From Neorickettsia sennetsu str. Miyayama (GTDB lineage Bacteria > Pseudomonadota > Alphaproteobacteria > Rickettsiales > Anaplasmataceae), in NCBI RefSeq assembly GCF_000013165.1, contig NC_007798.1, positions 186,001-250,000 of the forward strand: a stretch of 64,000 nucleotides of DNA. Reading direction: 5' to 3'. The number at the start of each line of letters is the position of its first letter. Position 1 is the first letter of the stretch. Both the position numbers and the translations under genes were made by a program. This document shows, piece after piece, positions 44,925 to 54,477 of the stretch. Under the pieces are notes generated by a model. It saw only the letters and a program-made list of their open reading frames with translations. It was not told where the DNA came from and searched no databases.

Positions 44925-45455
44925 ATGTCCAGGGTTGGAGAGAGCAGTATTGATATTTCAGGTCTGGACTGTTCTTTTGAGCGGTCTACTGGTGTGGTGA
45001 GATTTTCTTCTGGAGAAGTGAGCGTGAGCCACTCCTTGCCTGGTGGTATTTTTTGCGAGGTTAGTGCAGGGCGCATTCAGCTAAGTGCAGAGGATGATTC
45101 GATGTCCATGTTACTTGGCTTGCATAGGAGCTTGCTTAATAACATTGCTTGCGGTTTGAGAAAAAAGTTCCAGCGGAGGCTTGTACTTAACGGTGTTGGT
45201 TATAAAGCCGAGGTGCGTGGCAGATATCTCATCCTTTATTTGGGGTATACGCATAATATTAAGTATTTTATATTTGATGCAGTTTCTATTACGGCTGTTA
45301 AACCAACTGAGCTTCTTGTTGAAAGTTCGGATAAGCATGTGTTAGGTTTAGTTGTTTCCGACCTATGTTCTCTTAGGAGGTACGATCCTTACAAGGGAAA
45401 GGGAATTTTTCCGAGTGATGTTGTAATGCCTAGGAAAGAGGCGAAGAAAAAGTAG
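44925..45455 (+). CDS. rplF: 50S ribosomal protein L6
   Basis: uL6, 176 residues, near the GTPase centre. The C-terminal KH-like half has VGYKAEVRGRYLILYLGYTH and DLCSLRRYDPYKGKGI. The N-terminal half is rather divergent. Two bases separate it from rpsH. Confidence 0.95.
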   Translation: MSRVGESSIDISGLDCSFERSTGVVRFSSGEVSVSHSLPGGIFCEVSAGRIQLSAEDDSMSMLLGLHRSLLNNIACGLRKKFQRRLVLNGVGYKAEVRGRYLILYLGYTHNIKYFIFDAVSITAVKPTELLVESSDKHVLGLVVSDLCSLRRYDPYKGKGIFPSDVVMPRKEAKKK

Positions 45456-45474
45456 TGATTGTTTCGTATTGTCA

Positions 45475-45828
45475 ATGTATTTAAGGTTAAATAGGCGTGA
45501 TAAGCGTGCCTTCAGGGTTCACTATCGGAAAAGGGGGAAGCTACCTTTGCGTCTTGTTGTCTCAAGAAAGAACCGCAATTTTCACGCGCAAATTATAGAT
45601 GATACAAGTGCAAGCACGGTGTATCATGTTTCCACCCTGAGCAAGGATTTTGTAAGAAAGGGAGGGGTCCTTAATTCATCTGTTGTGGCGGAGTTGGCTG
45701 AATATTTCGTGTCCAGGATACCAGAATCTTTGAAAGGATCTAAGGTTGTATTTGATAGTGGTGCTTCTGCCTACCATGGATTAGTGGCGCTTTTTGCGGA
45801 AAAGGTAAGGGCGTGTTTAGAGTTTTGA
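45475..45828 (+). CDS. rplR: 50S ribosomal protein L18
   Basis: uL18, 117 residues, binds 5S rRNA. The ATG at 45475 (MYLRLNRRDKRAFRVHYRK) is preferred to a TTG two codons earlier. LPLRLVVSRKNRNFHAQIIDD and VVFDSGASAYHGLVALFAEKVR are typical. Confidence 0.94.
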   Translation: MYLRLNRRDKRAFRVHYRKRGKLPLRLVVSRKNRNFHAQIIDDTSASTVYHVSTLSKDFVRKGGVLNSSVVAELAEYFVSRIPESLKGSKVVFDSGASAYHGLVALFAEKVRACLEF

Positions 45829-45844
45829 GGTCTTTTGTCAGAAA

Positions 45845-46363
45845 ATGAAAAACGTCGATCATAGAAATTTAGATCTTTTCGAGAGCGTTGTTGACATAGC
45901 AAGAGTAAGTAAAGTTACGAAAGGTGGTCGTCAATTTTCGTTTAGAGTTGCCGCATTGGTGGGAGATAAGAAGGGTTGTGTTGGTTATGCTACTGCGAAG
46001 CATGATGAGGTGCTTGATGCACGCAGTAAGGCTGTGAGAAAGGCAAAAGGTGCTATGATCCGTTTTCCGCTTAGGGAAGGCAGGACTATCCATCATGATT
46101 GTTTCTCGAAGCTTGGTGCTAGCAAACTGTTTATAAAACCTGCTCCTGAAGGTACCGGAATAGTTGCTGGTGGTGCCATGCGAAAGTTCTGTGAAATGCT
46201 GGGTGTGTCGGATATTATTGCCAAGTCCTATGGTTCCTCTACTTCTGGCATAGTAATACGGAATGCTATTAAAGCGTTTTCGCTGGTGTGTTCCCCTGAG
46301 TATGTCGCTGGCAAGAGAAATAGAAAGAAGTCAAAATTTATTAGTAAAGCTGTTACCCAATGA
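45845..46363 (+). CDS. rpsE: 30S ribosomal protein S5
   Basis: uS5, 172 residues, important for decoding fidelity and the mRNA entry site. Signature [24 protein letters not shown], then [14 protein letters not shown] and the SYGSSTSG stretch. It overlaps rplO directly by four bases: rpmD (L30), which normally stands here, is absent. Confidence 0.97.
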   Translation: MKNVDHRNLDLFESVVDIARVSKVTKGGRQFSFRVAALVGDKKGCVGYATAKHDEVLDARSKAVRKAKGAMIRFPLREGRTIHHDCFSKLGASKLFIKPAPEGTGIVAGGAMRKFCEMLGVSDIIAKSYGSSTSGIVIRNAIKAFSLVCSPEYVAGKRNRKKSKFISKAVTQ

Positions 46364-46809
46364 TTAAAGTTAATGATATTTTGCTCTCTTTGGTGACTCG
46401 TCGCTCAAAGCGACGCGGCAGGGGTATAGGTAGTGGGAAGGGTAAGACCTGTGGTAGGGGCCTCAATGGCCAAGGCTCTAGGACTGGAGTCACTCTTTCT
46501 CGTATGGAGGGAGGACAGCAGTCCTTCCTTCGCGCGTTACCTAAGCGTGGACAAAGGCCATTGGCGAAAAAGGTTTATTCTCTTGTTAGTACTGGGGACA
46601 TTGCTTCTCTTATAAGGTCTGGGTTTTTTTCTTCGGGGGAAATCCATATTTCAAAGGAGTTGATGCTCAAGTGTGGCCTGATTAAGAAGAATTCTTTGGT
46701 TAAGGTTTTGGCTTCTGTTGATGTCTCACTTGTTGATCTTAAGATTTCTTCCTGTGAGTACGACAAAATTTCTGTTTCAGCTAGACGTGCTTTTGGATTA
46801 TCCGAATGA
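46360..46809 (+). CDS. rplO: 50S ribosomal protein L15
   Basis: uL15, 149 residues. The Gly/Arg-rich N-terminus [20 protein letters not shown] and [14 protein letters not shown] are clear; the C-terminal half is less conserved. It overlaps secY by four bases. Confidence 0.95.
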   Translation: MIKVNDILLSLVTRRSKRRGRGIGSGKGKTCGRGLNGQGSRTGVTLSRMEGGQQSFLRALPKRGQRPLAKKVYSLVSTGDIASLIRSGFFSSGEIHISKELMLKCGLIKKNSLVKVLASVDVSLVDLKISSCEYDKISVSARRAFGLSE

Positions 46810-48116
46810 ATCAATCGAACTTTGGATTACTGTTTTCATCTAAAGATCTGTTCCACCGGCTGTGCTTCTTGTTGGTGGCTCTTTTGGTTTACAGGATTGG
46901 TACCTTTATAACTCTTCCAAGTGTCAATCCCGCGCATGTATCGGAGATCTTTAGTGCCAATCTTTCATCTGGCATAATAGGGATGTTTAACACTTTTTCT
47001 GGAGGTGCTCTTGGGAGAATGACGCTATTTGCGCTCAACGTGATGCCATACATAGTCTCGTCGATTGTAGTGCAGATATTTTTCTCGATGCTCAAGAGTG
47101 AAGGAAAAGTGAGTGCCGAGTTTATGAACGAGTCCAGGTTGTCATTTTATTCAAAATTGGTTGCGCTTTTTCTTGCTTTCTTTCAGGGTTTCATTATTGT
47201 TGCTGGTCTCGAAAGGACGAAAGCCTTTGTTGGTGGTAATGAAGAATTTTATTCTTTGTTGAAATATACATCGGTTTTAACCTTGGTTTGTGGAACATTC
47301 TCTTTGATTTGGCTTGGTCAGCAGATCAATTCTAGGGGTATAGGCAATGGTATGTCGTTGATAATTTTTGCCGGAATAGTTGCAGAGATGCCCGCTATTT
47401 TTGGCAATCTCTTTTCGGGTATTGGGTCTCCAGGTTCAGGCATTCTTGGCATTTTTGTAAGTTTGTCTTTGCTTGTTTTTGTTGTTTTTTTGGTTGTTCT
47501 TGTGGAACGTGCTTCCAAGAATATTCCTGTTCATTATCCACGTCGCAGGACTTGGGGTAGTACGCATGGAGACGCTGCTTCTAATATACCTGTGAAGATT
47601 AACGTTTCAGGTGTTATACCTCCAATCTTTGCTAATGCGCTTATTTTATTTCCTCTGACACTGGCGAATTTCTCAGCGGAGAGCCATCTTGGGGAATTCA
47701 TTATTAGGTATTTTTCAGTTGGTCAACCACTGTATTTTCTGTTACATTCTTGTTTATTGGTATTTTTCTGTTTTTTCTATAGTGATTTTGTTTTTAACAC
47801 AACTGAGATTTCTGACTCTTTAAAGAAGGGTGAGGCAATTGTTGCGGGTAGAAGGCCTGGCATTTCGACTAAGAGGCATCTTGATTATGTTCTTAGGCGT
47901 ATCACGGTTGTTGGTGCTGCGTATCTTGTCTGTATCTGTGTGGTGCCTGAGATTTTTCGTAACTATTTTGGTTTTGATGCTATCATCAGCGGTACGAGTT
48001 TACTGATAATTGTAAATGTTATAACAGATCTGCTCTCTCAGATTCAGGTGCTTCTTTTCAGTTCTCATTATTCTTCTTTTTTGAAAAAGGGAGGAATGGT
48101 TTTTAATAAGCGATGA
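46806..48116 (+). CDS. secY: Preprotein translocase subunit SecY
   Basis: The channel of the Sec translocon, 436 residues with ten predicted membrane helices. It shows [17 protein letters not shown] near the start, the conserved [14 protein letters not shown] and the cytoplasmic loop VPVHYPRR-like [10 protein letters not shown] that docks SecA and ribosomes, then [10 protein letters not shown]. It works with the SecA of this window. It overlaps adk by four bases. Confidence 0.97.
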
Positions 48117-48742
48117 ATTTAGTAATGTTTGGTCCACCTGGCTCTGGTAAGGGTACGCAGTCCTCACGGATTTGTTCTTATGTTTCGGCCTCCGTGGTTG
48201 ACTGTGGTAAGCTTTTGAGGGTAGCCGCTCTTACTATGAGGCAGTCTGAGGATCTTAAAGCTGGAAAACTCCTTCCAGATGAGTTGGTAATAGGTGTTGT
48301 AAGAGAGAAATTGAGAGAGCTGATAAAAGTCGGGGATAATTTTATTCTTGATGGTTTTCCACGAAGTGTGGTTCAGTGTCATGCGCTATTTGAAATGTCT
48401 TCTGAACTAGAGTTCGAGATTTCGTGTCTTGTAAAATTTGAAGTTTCTGAAAGGGAAATTTTTGCGAGGCTTTTGGATAGGCTTGTTTGTAGTGCGTGTG
48501 GTGCTCTCCATGATGTTGTTTTGGGTAGGTGTGTTTCCTGTGGTAGCGTTGAATGTGAAAGACGTAGTGATGATCTCAAAGTTGAGATAATAAAAAAGAG
48601 GTTGATGCTATATGGTGCTGTTGAGCGGGATATTGTAAACTTGTTCAGGTCTAGATCTATAAAGGTGTTGAGCATAGATGCAGGCCGTTCAGTAGATGAG
48701 GTTGCAGCTGATCTTAGAACGCAACTTTTGATGTTTATATGA
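48113..48742 (+). CDS. adk: Adenylate kinase
   Basis: Interconverts ATP, ADP and AMP. The P-loop GPPGSGKGT is at residues 7-15, and ILDGFPRS is intact. The LID domain carries a four-Cys zinc-type site, C-S-A-C ... C-V-S-C, as in Gram-positive and many alphaproteobacterial enzymes. Its 209 residues are slightly short. It follows secY, as in most bacteria. Confidence 0.96.
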
Positions 48743-48755
48743 TATATTTGAGCGT

Positions 48756-49127
48756 ATGAGGTTTTTAGGGGTAAACTTGCCGGATAATAAGGCGGTTGTC
48801 GTTGCTTTGACGTATTTATATGGGATAGGCCTACCTACCGCGAGGAAGATTTGTTCTAGCCTTGCTATAGATGGATCTGCTAAATTGCCGGACTTGGAAC
48901 AGGAGCAGCTAAATTCCATTATGGCATATATCAAGAACGACATTCCGTTTGAAGGGGAGTTAAGAAAGTCTGTTGCCTTTTCGATTAAGCACTTAGTGGA
49001 TATCAAGTGCTATAGGGGGGTAAGACATAGAAAAAATCTGCCTGTTAGGGGACAGAGGACTAGGACAAATGCTCGCACTAGAAAAGGTAAAGTCAGGGTT
49101 CCTATTGCAGCTAAAAAGAGAGTTTAG
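48756..49127 (+). CDS. rpsM: 30S ribosomal protein S13
   Basis: uS13, 123 residues, in the head at the subunit bridge. YLYGIGLPTARKI (helix-two-turn-helix), CYRGVRHRKNLPVRGQRTRTNA and the basic tail are typical. No rpmJ (L36) or infA lies between adk and this gene. Confidence 0.97.
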   Translation: MRFLGVNLPDNKAVVVALTYLYGIGLPTARKICSSLAIDGSAKLPDLEQEQLNSIMAYIKNDIPFEGELRKSVAFSIKHLVDIKCYRGVRHRKNLPVRGQRTRTNARTRKGKVRVPIAAKKRV

Positions 49128-49139
49128 TGTTCGATATAC

Positions 49140-49502
49140 ATGAGAGAAAAGAAGAGTATCGTTTCGGGTAATGCGCACGTTATTGTGACGTTTAATAATG
49201 TCTATATCAGTGTCACCGATCATCAGGGAAATGTGCAAGGTTGGGCCAGTTCTGGCTCGGTTGGCTTTAAGGGTAATAAGAAGTCCACTGCGTATGCTGC
49301 GCAGTCTGTTGCAACGACCTTAATGACCAAGCTGAAGCGCATTGGGTTAAAGATCCTTAATGTTCATTTGAGTGGTTCCAATCCAATTAGGGAAGCTGCG
49401 CTGCGTGCGATTCGCAATTCGGGCATCGTAATCATCTCCCTTCAGGACATGACGCCTGTTCCACATAATGGAGTAAGGTTGAGAAGAAGGCGTAGGGTCT
49501 AG
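49140..49502 (+). CDS. rpsK: 30S ribosomal protein S11
   Basis: uS11, 120 residues, on the platform at the Shine-Dalgarno cleft. HVIVTFNNVYISVTDHQGN, SSGSVGFKGNKKSTAYAAQ and the C-terminal DMTPVPHNGVRLRRRRRV are standard. Confidence 0.97.
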   Translation: MREKKSIVSGNAHVIVTFNNVYISVTDHQGNVQGWASSGSVGFKGNKKSTAYAAQSVATTLMTKLKRIGLKILNVHLSGSNPIREAALRAIRNSGIVIISLQDMTPVPHNGVRLRRRRRV

Positions 49503-49539
49503 TCTTTTATATATGATTTTTGACGTTGTGTAGTTTATT

Positions 49540-50541
49540 ATGAGTGCTGTCTTAGATAAGGGTTCTTTAGTCGATGTTTTTTCTTCTCCTTCTGTTGTTT
49601 TTAACCAAATCCGAGAAGGGTACTGTGCCGAGTTCATTGTTGAGCCCTTGCGTGTGGGCTTTGGGCTGACAATTGGGAATGCGATGCGTAGGGTTCTCCT
49701 TTCATCCCTTAGTGGTTTTGCGATAAGTGCTGTTGGGATTAAGGGTTTAACTCACGAGTTTTCTTGTATACCTGGAGTGCGTGAGGATTTTGCTGACCTT
49801 GCGCTCAACTTAAAAAAAGTGGTTTTAAAGAGCATTTCTGGTGCTACATGCGGAAATTTGCATCTTTCAGTTACGGATGGAGGTGCTGTGTTCTCTAATA
49901 TGATTTCTCCTAGTCACGACTTCGAAGTTGTTAATGGGGATTTGCTGATATGTAATGTTGCTGAGGGGGTTTCATTAGAGATGGAAATGAAGGTGAGTAG
50001 CGGTTTCGGATATGTGTCGTCTGTCTCTGTCAGGAAAGATGAATATGACCTTGAAGGTGCTGTCCCAATAGACGCAATTTATAATCCTGTTCGTGCTGTT
50101 AATTTTACAGTCAAGCCTACTAGTGCTGGCAGCTTTGCTGGGCACGACAAGTTGATTCTTTATGTTGAAACAAATGGTGCCATGGATCCAAAGACTGCTG
50201 TTCTTGAGGCAAGTAAGATATTGTCGACTCAGGCAAGGTGTTTTCTTAATATTGCGGACCCCGAACATCGAGTTCATGGAGTTCCCTGTGGTGTTTCCAC
50301 TTCTGACAGGAATGATGCCAGTGATCTTTTGTCTGCGCGCATCGATCGTTTATATTTGTCTGCAAGAGCAAGGAAATGTCTCAATGGAGAGAATATAGTT
50401 TACATAAGGGATTTGGTTTCTAGAACAGAGGCTGATTTGTTGAAAGCACCAAACTTCGGTAGGCGCTCTTTAGAAGAAGTAAAAAAAGAGCTGTTTAGCA
50501 AGGGATTGAGTCTTGGTATGAATCTCGATAGTCATGGTTGA
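49540..50541 (+). CDS. rpoA: RNA polymerase alpha subunit
   Basis: 333 residues. The N-terminal assembly domain has FIVEPLRVGFGLTIGNAMRRVLLSSLSGFAIS (split here into FIVEPLRVGFGLTIGNAMRR and VLLSSLSG), and the C-terminal domain (about 255-330) has LSARARKCLNGENI and APNFGRRSLEEVKKEL, which contact UP elements and activators such as CtrA. It sits between rpsK and rplQ, as usual. Confidence 0.97.
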   Translation: MSAVLDKGSLVDVFSSPSVVFNQIREGYCAEFIVEPLRVGFGLTIGNAMRRVLLSSLSGFAISAVGIKGLTHEFSCIPGVREDFADLALNLKKVVLKSISGATCGNLHLSVTDGGAVFSNMISPSHDFEVVNGDLLICNVAEGVSLEMEMKVSSGFGYVSSVSVRKDEYDLEGAVPIDAIYNPVRAVNFTVKPTSAGSFAGHDKLILYVETNGAMDPKTAVLEASKILSTQARCFLNIADPEHRVHGVPCGVSTSDRNDASDLLSARIDRLYLSARARKCLNGENIVYIRDLVSRTEADLLKAPNFGRRSLEEVKKELFSKGLSLGMNLDSHG

Positions 50542-50559
50542 ACTTTATGGGAATTTATT

Positions 50560-50913
50560 ATGAAGCACAGGGTAAAGAAGCATAGATTATCAAGGAATTC
50601 CTCACATAGGATGTCACTTATCTGCAATCTTTCCGTCTCAATAATAGAGCACGGGCGGTTGCAGACTACTTTGGCTAAGGCCAGGGCTCTGAGGCCGTTT
50701 ATTGAAAAGTTAATTACTAAAGCTAGAGTACCAGACTCGTTATCTGTTAGGAGGCTTTTGCTTTCTCGTATCAAGAACGAGGCTGCGGTTACAAAACTTA
50801 TCAATGAGGTTGCACGGCGTTATACAGATCGTCCAGGCGGTTACTGTAGGATTGTTAAGACCGGATACAGAGTCGGTGATGCTGCTCCAATGGCTATCAT
50901 AGAATTTGTATAA
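50560..50913 (+). CDS. rplQ: 50S ribosomal protein L17
   Basis: bL17, 117 residues, the last gene of the ribosomal supercluster. It starts MKHRVKKHRLSRNSSHR and ends with GDAAPMAIIEFV. The next gene is convergent after only 18 bases, so no room is left for a classical terminator. Confidence 0.97.
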   Translation: MKHRVKKHRLSRNSSHRMSLICNLSVSIIEHGRLQTTLAKARALRPFIEKLITKARVPDSLSVRRLLLSRIKNEAAVTKLINEVARRYTDRPGGYCRIVKTGYRVGDAAPMAIIEFV

Positions 50914-50931
50914 AAATTCACTTGCACCTTC

Positions 50932-51261
50932 CTAGTCTTTTGCAAATTTTGTGAGAAAATCCCTGAGCGACCTGAGATGTTCCGTTGCCATTTCGAGCTC
51001 TGTTTGATTGGGATCTCCTTCCAGTGCTGAGCGCGCACCTCTTATGGTCATTCCTCTTTTGTGAAGTAGCTCTTGTATTTTCTGTATTGCCTTTATATCG
51101 CTTTGTGTGTAAAGTCTTTTCCCAGATTGTCTTTTTGGTTTAAGTGTCTCAGGGAACTGAGTTTCCCAGTATCTCAACACATACTCTTTTAGTCCTATAA
51201 TTTCTGCAACTTCACGTATCGAATAGTATAGCTTTCCCTTCTCAAAACAAAACATATGCAA
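50932..51261 (-). CDS. MerR family transcriptional regulator
   Basis: A 109-residue DNA-binding protein. The MerR helix-turn-helix is KLYYSIREVAEIIGLKEYVL, followed by RYWETQFPETLKPKR and RLYTQSDIKAIQKI, the subtype usually found beside ihfA in alphaproteobacteria. There is little beyond the DNA-binding domain and a short dimerisation helix, and no Cys cluster for metal sensing. Its start (51261, or Met3 at 51255) overlaps the end of pgpA by 20 bases, and it is last in the thrS-infC-pgpA unit. The target is unknown. Confidence 0.88.
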   Translation of the reverse strand: MHMFCFEKGKLYYSIREVAEIIGLKEYVLRYWETQFPETLKPKRQSGKRLYTQSDIKAIQKIQELLHKRGMTIRGARSALEGDPNQTELEMATEHLRSLRDFLTKFAKD

Positions 51262-51751
51262 TAATTGAAATCATTATGAAGGTAGCAAATGCTGCGAGTA
51301 GATCGTCAAGCATCACTCCAAAACCACCATGTATATTTTTTTGCACGAAACTTATGGGCCAGGGTTTTACGATATCGAAAAATCTGAACAGTACAAACGA
51401 TGTGACGCACAGAAGCAACATGATGGAAAGCTCAAAGCTACTCCTAAAGACATAACTGATACATATAAACAAAATTAGTTGTGCGACCAGCTCATCTATT
51501 ATGACTTCCTTTGGATCCTTCAAGGAGTAGGTTGTTTCATATTTATCACAGCTCCAGATGCCAATCAGAAACAAAAATGATGAGATCAGGATAACATACG
51601 CAATGGAGAGAGGGAAAAATATAATCAACGGGAGAAAAACAAATGCAAGTATGCTACCCAGTGTACCAGGTAACGGAGAAAGGTAACCGATACCAAAGCA
51701 TGTCGCACATTTTGTAAATACGTCCTGCTTTCTTTCCTTACGACTTTGCAT
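51242..51751 (-). CDS. pgpA: Phosphatidylglycerophosphatase A
   Basis: Removes the phosphate from phosphatidylglycerophosphate to give phosphatidylglycerol at the inner membrane. GIGYLSPLPGTLGS is near the N-terminus, D86-E87 lie in VIIDELVAQ, and D149-D150 end HGGFGVMLDD; FRFFDIVKPWP is intact. I start it at the ATG 51751, giving 169 residues; the frame is open to 51814 but the extra part is unlike the family and lies wholly inside infC. It overlaps both infC (14 bases) and the MerR gene (20 bases). Confidence 0.92.
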   Translation of the reverse strand: MQSRKERKQDVFTKCATCFGIGYLSPLPGTLGSILAFVFLPLIIFFPLSIAYVILISSFLFLIGIWSCDKYETTYSLKDPKEVIIDELVAQLILFICISYVFRSSFELSIMLLLCVTSFVLFRFFDIVKPWPISFVQKNIHGGFGVMLDDLLAAFATFIMISIIAYVLF

Positions 51752-52307
51752 TGGGAGCAAGGATGATAAAAAAATTATTGTTATTCTGTACAATCTCTTT
51801 TTCCAATTTACCAACCTCAGATCCGACTTCCTCTACGACCTTGTTCAGTAAGTTAATAGCAAGGTTTTTGTTAGTCATTTCCCTACCACGGAGTCTCACT
51901 ACAACTTTTACTTTGTCTTCCTCCTGCAAAAACTCCCTAATTTTTTTGAGTTTTGTACTCAGATCGCCTGCTCCTATGGATTGGCGTAACTGAACCTCTT
52001 TTATCGTAGAGGATTTTTGTTTTCTCCGTTTTAGGTTGGACTCCTTCTTTGCCTCGTACTTATATTTTCCGTAGTCCAATATTTTACATATCGGTGGAAA
52101 TACAGCTGAGGATACCTCCACCAAGTCTAAATTCCTGCTTTTTGCCAGCTGCAACGCTTCCGCGATCTTCATCACTCCCATGAACTTATCGTTCACGTCT
52201 ATCACTCTTACTTCGTTGTTCGCGTTTGCGTAACTCCAGACAATTCTTTTGTCTGTATTAGACCTACTTGGAGTACGGTTAGTAAAACTTTTTTCTTTAT
52301 TCTTCAA
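51738..52307 (-). CDS. infC: Translation initiation factor IF-3
   Basis: Prevents subunit joining and checks the start codon. 189 residues. The N-domain has NNEVRVIDVNDKFMGVMKIA and ALQLAKSRNLDLVEVS; a Lys-rich linker and the C-domain follow, with KEVQLRQSIGAGDLSTKL and FLQEEDKVKVVVRLRGREM. An initial tail of about 25 residues precedes the conserved part. It lies 42 bases after thrS in the same unit, as in many bacteria. Confidence 0.96.
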   Translation of the reverse strand: MKNKEKSFTNRTPSRSNTDKRIVWSYANANNEVRVIDVNDKFMGVMKIAEALQLAKSRNLDLVEVSSAVFPPICKILDYGKYKYEAKKESNLKRRKQKSSTIKEVQLRQSIGAGDLSTKLKKIREFLQEEDKVKVVVRLRGREMTNKNLAINLLNKVVEEVGSEVGKLEKEIVQNNNNFFIILAPNAKS

Positions 52308-52349
52308 ATTTATTGAACCTCAAATTCTTCTTATATTAGTACTACTTAT

Positions 52350-54263
52350 TTATCTAACATTGAACTCCCTCAATATATCCCCAAGGGCTGTATCAACTGT
52401 CTTCACTTCAGATTCACTTGAACCCATTCTTCGTACCGTGACGCTATTGCTTTTTTCCTCAATCCTACCGATGATCCACAAAATTGGGACCCTTCTTGTA
52501 GTATGATATCTGATTTTGTAATCAATTCTTTGATTGCTAAAGTCAGAGACAGCACGTATACCTGTTTTGGATAGATGGTTCAGTAGCGACTTTGCATATT
52601 CTTCAACCTTTTCCGTAATGGTGAGGACTGCTACCTGTGTGGGAGCGAGCCACAATGGAAATTTGCCATCATAATGTTCAATCAGGATACCCAAGAAACG
52701 TTCAAACGTACCTAAAATAGCTCTGTGCAGCATTACAGGGTGCTGCTTTTTCCCTTCATGGTCTATATAGGTTGCATCCAGACGTTCAGGCAACACAAAA
52801 TCTACCTGCAAAGTTCCACATTGCCATTTTCTTTTTAGTGCATCTACCAGTACAAACTCTATTTTTGGTCCATAGAACGCTCCTTCTCCGGGGTTGAGTG
52901 TATAAATCAACCCTGCTTTATCCATCGCAGATTTCAGAGCAATCTCTGCCTTATCCCAGGTTTCGTCATTTCCAAGACGTACTTCTGGGCGATCTGAAAA
53001 GCGCACCTCTACTTCTGTGAATCCAAGATCCCTGTAGACCTCTTTTAGTAATCCGCAAAACGCAATAGTCTCGTCACAGATTTGCTGAGGTGTACAGAAA
53101 ATATGTGCATCATCCTGAACAAAACCTCTGACCCTCATTAGACCATGCAGTGCTCCAGAAGCTTCATTTCTGTGACACATACCAAATTCTGCTAGCCGCA
53201 GTGGCAAATCTCTATAACTTTTTAGAGACTGCTTGTAGACCTCAATATGTGCAGGACAGTTCATCGGTTTTAGTGAAAATTCACCATCATCCGATCTTAT
53301 AACGAACATATTCTCTTTGAACTTAGACCAATGTCCTGATCTTTCCCACAGGCATTTGTTGTATACGAGTGGAGTTTTTACCTCGCGATAACCGTGTGTC
53401 TTGAGCTTGTTACGGATGTAATTCTCCAATACTCTGTAAAGGATGAAGCCATTCTCGTGCCAAAAGACCTGTCCTTGAGCTTCTTCTTGTAGATGAAAAA
53501 GTTCCATTGTCTTGCCAATAGCACGATGATCCCTCTTTTTTGCTTCATGTAGGAAGGAAAGATAAGCTTCCAATCCGTCTTTTGTTGCCCATGCGGTGCC
53601 ATATATACGCTGCAAAGAGTCGCTTTTTGCGTCACCAAGCCAGTAAGCAGTCGATACCTTCAGTAATTTAAAATGTTTCAACCAACCTGTCGAAGGGGCA
53701 TGCGGACCACGGCACAAGTCAATAAAATCACCCTGCTTGTATATAGAAATCTTTTCTTCAGGCGGAATCCTACTGATAAGTTCAACCTTATACTTTTCGC
53801 CCTTTTTTTGGAAAAACGAAACTGCATCGTCTCTGCTCCATTCTTCACGTATTATCCGGTAGTTCCTCTGAATGATTTCTCTAATCTTCTCTTCTATTTT
53901 TTCGAAATCACTGTCGGAGAAAGCGATGGGAGTAGAAAAGTCATAATAAAAACCATCATCAATGACTGGTCCTATTCCTAATTTCGTTTCTGGGTATAGT
54001 TCCTGTACTGCTTGTGCCATGACATGAGCACAATCATGTCTTAGTATCTCAATTCCCGCTTCGCTTTCGAGGAGAATGGGTTCTATATTTGCATCACAGT
54101 CGAGACGGTAAGAGAGATCAACACTAACCCCATTTACCGAAGCTGCAATTGTCTTAGAAAAAATCTCAGCATCAAAATCAGATATTACAGATCCAACGGT
54201 CTTACCAGAGGATAGGCTGAAAGAAGATGACAAAAGAGTTACGGTTAACACGACACGTCCCAA
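52350..54263 (-). CDS. thrS: Threonyl-tRNA synthetase
   Basis: Class II synthetase, 637 residues. It has an N-terminal TGS domain (about 1-65), an editing domain with [16 protein letters not shown] and the later HD..CRGPH zinc-type site, a catalytic core with [11 protein letters not shown] (motif with zinc Cys), [20 protein letters not shown] (motif 2) and [18 protein letters not shown] (motif 3), and an anticodon-binding domain with the C-terminal RDAVD-like DTALGDIL. First gene of its operon. Confidence 0.97.
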
Positions 54264-54338
54264 ATGTGACTCTCAACCAAAAGTAGCACCGCGAACACAG
54301 GATCCAAAAAAATGCTCCTAAGAAACTCTAAAAACCCG

Positions 54339-54411
54339 TGATCTCGGTGCGATTCGAACGCACGACCCTTTGATTAAAAGTCAAATGCTCTGCCTACTGA
54401 GCTACGAGATC
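54339..54411 (-). tRNA. tRNA-Lys (anticodon TTT)
   Basis: A 73-base cloverleaf on the reverse strand. The acceptor GATCTCG pairs fully with CGAGATC, the D-arm reads GCTCAG..GAGC, the anticodon loop is CTTTTAA, and the T-arm reads GTGCGTTCGAATCGCAC. The discriminator is A and CCA is not encoded. It has its own promoter and lies 75 bases upstream of thrS. Confidence 0.96.
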
Positions 54412-54422
54412 AACTGACCGAG

Positions 54423-54451
54423 ATTTTACAATGAAAGGATGAAAGAATCAA
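54423..54451 (-). promoter_or_regulatory. Promoter of tRNA-Lys
   Basis: On the reverse strand, TTGATT (54446-54451), 17 bases, TAAAAT (54423-54428). The predicted start lies a few bases before the mature tRNA. Confidence 0.55.
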
Positions 54452-54477
54452 TTATAATGTGGGAAAAGAGGGCAATT

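Noticed and set aside
52249-52506. Forward frame between infC and thrS
   Set aside because: Runs into the thrS and infC coding sequences on the other strand and has no independent support.
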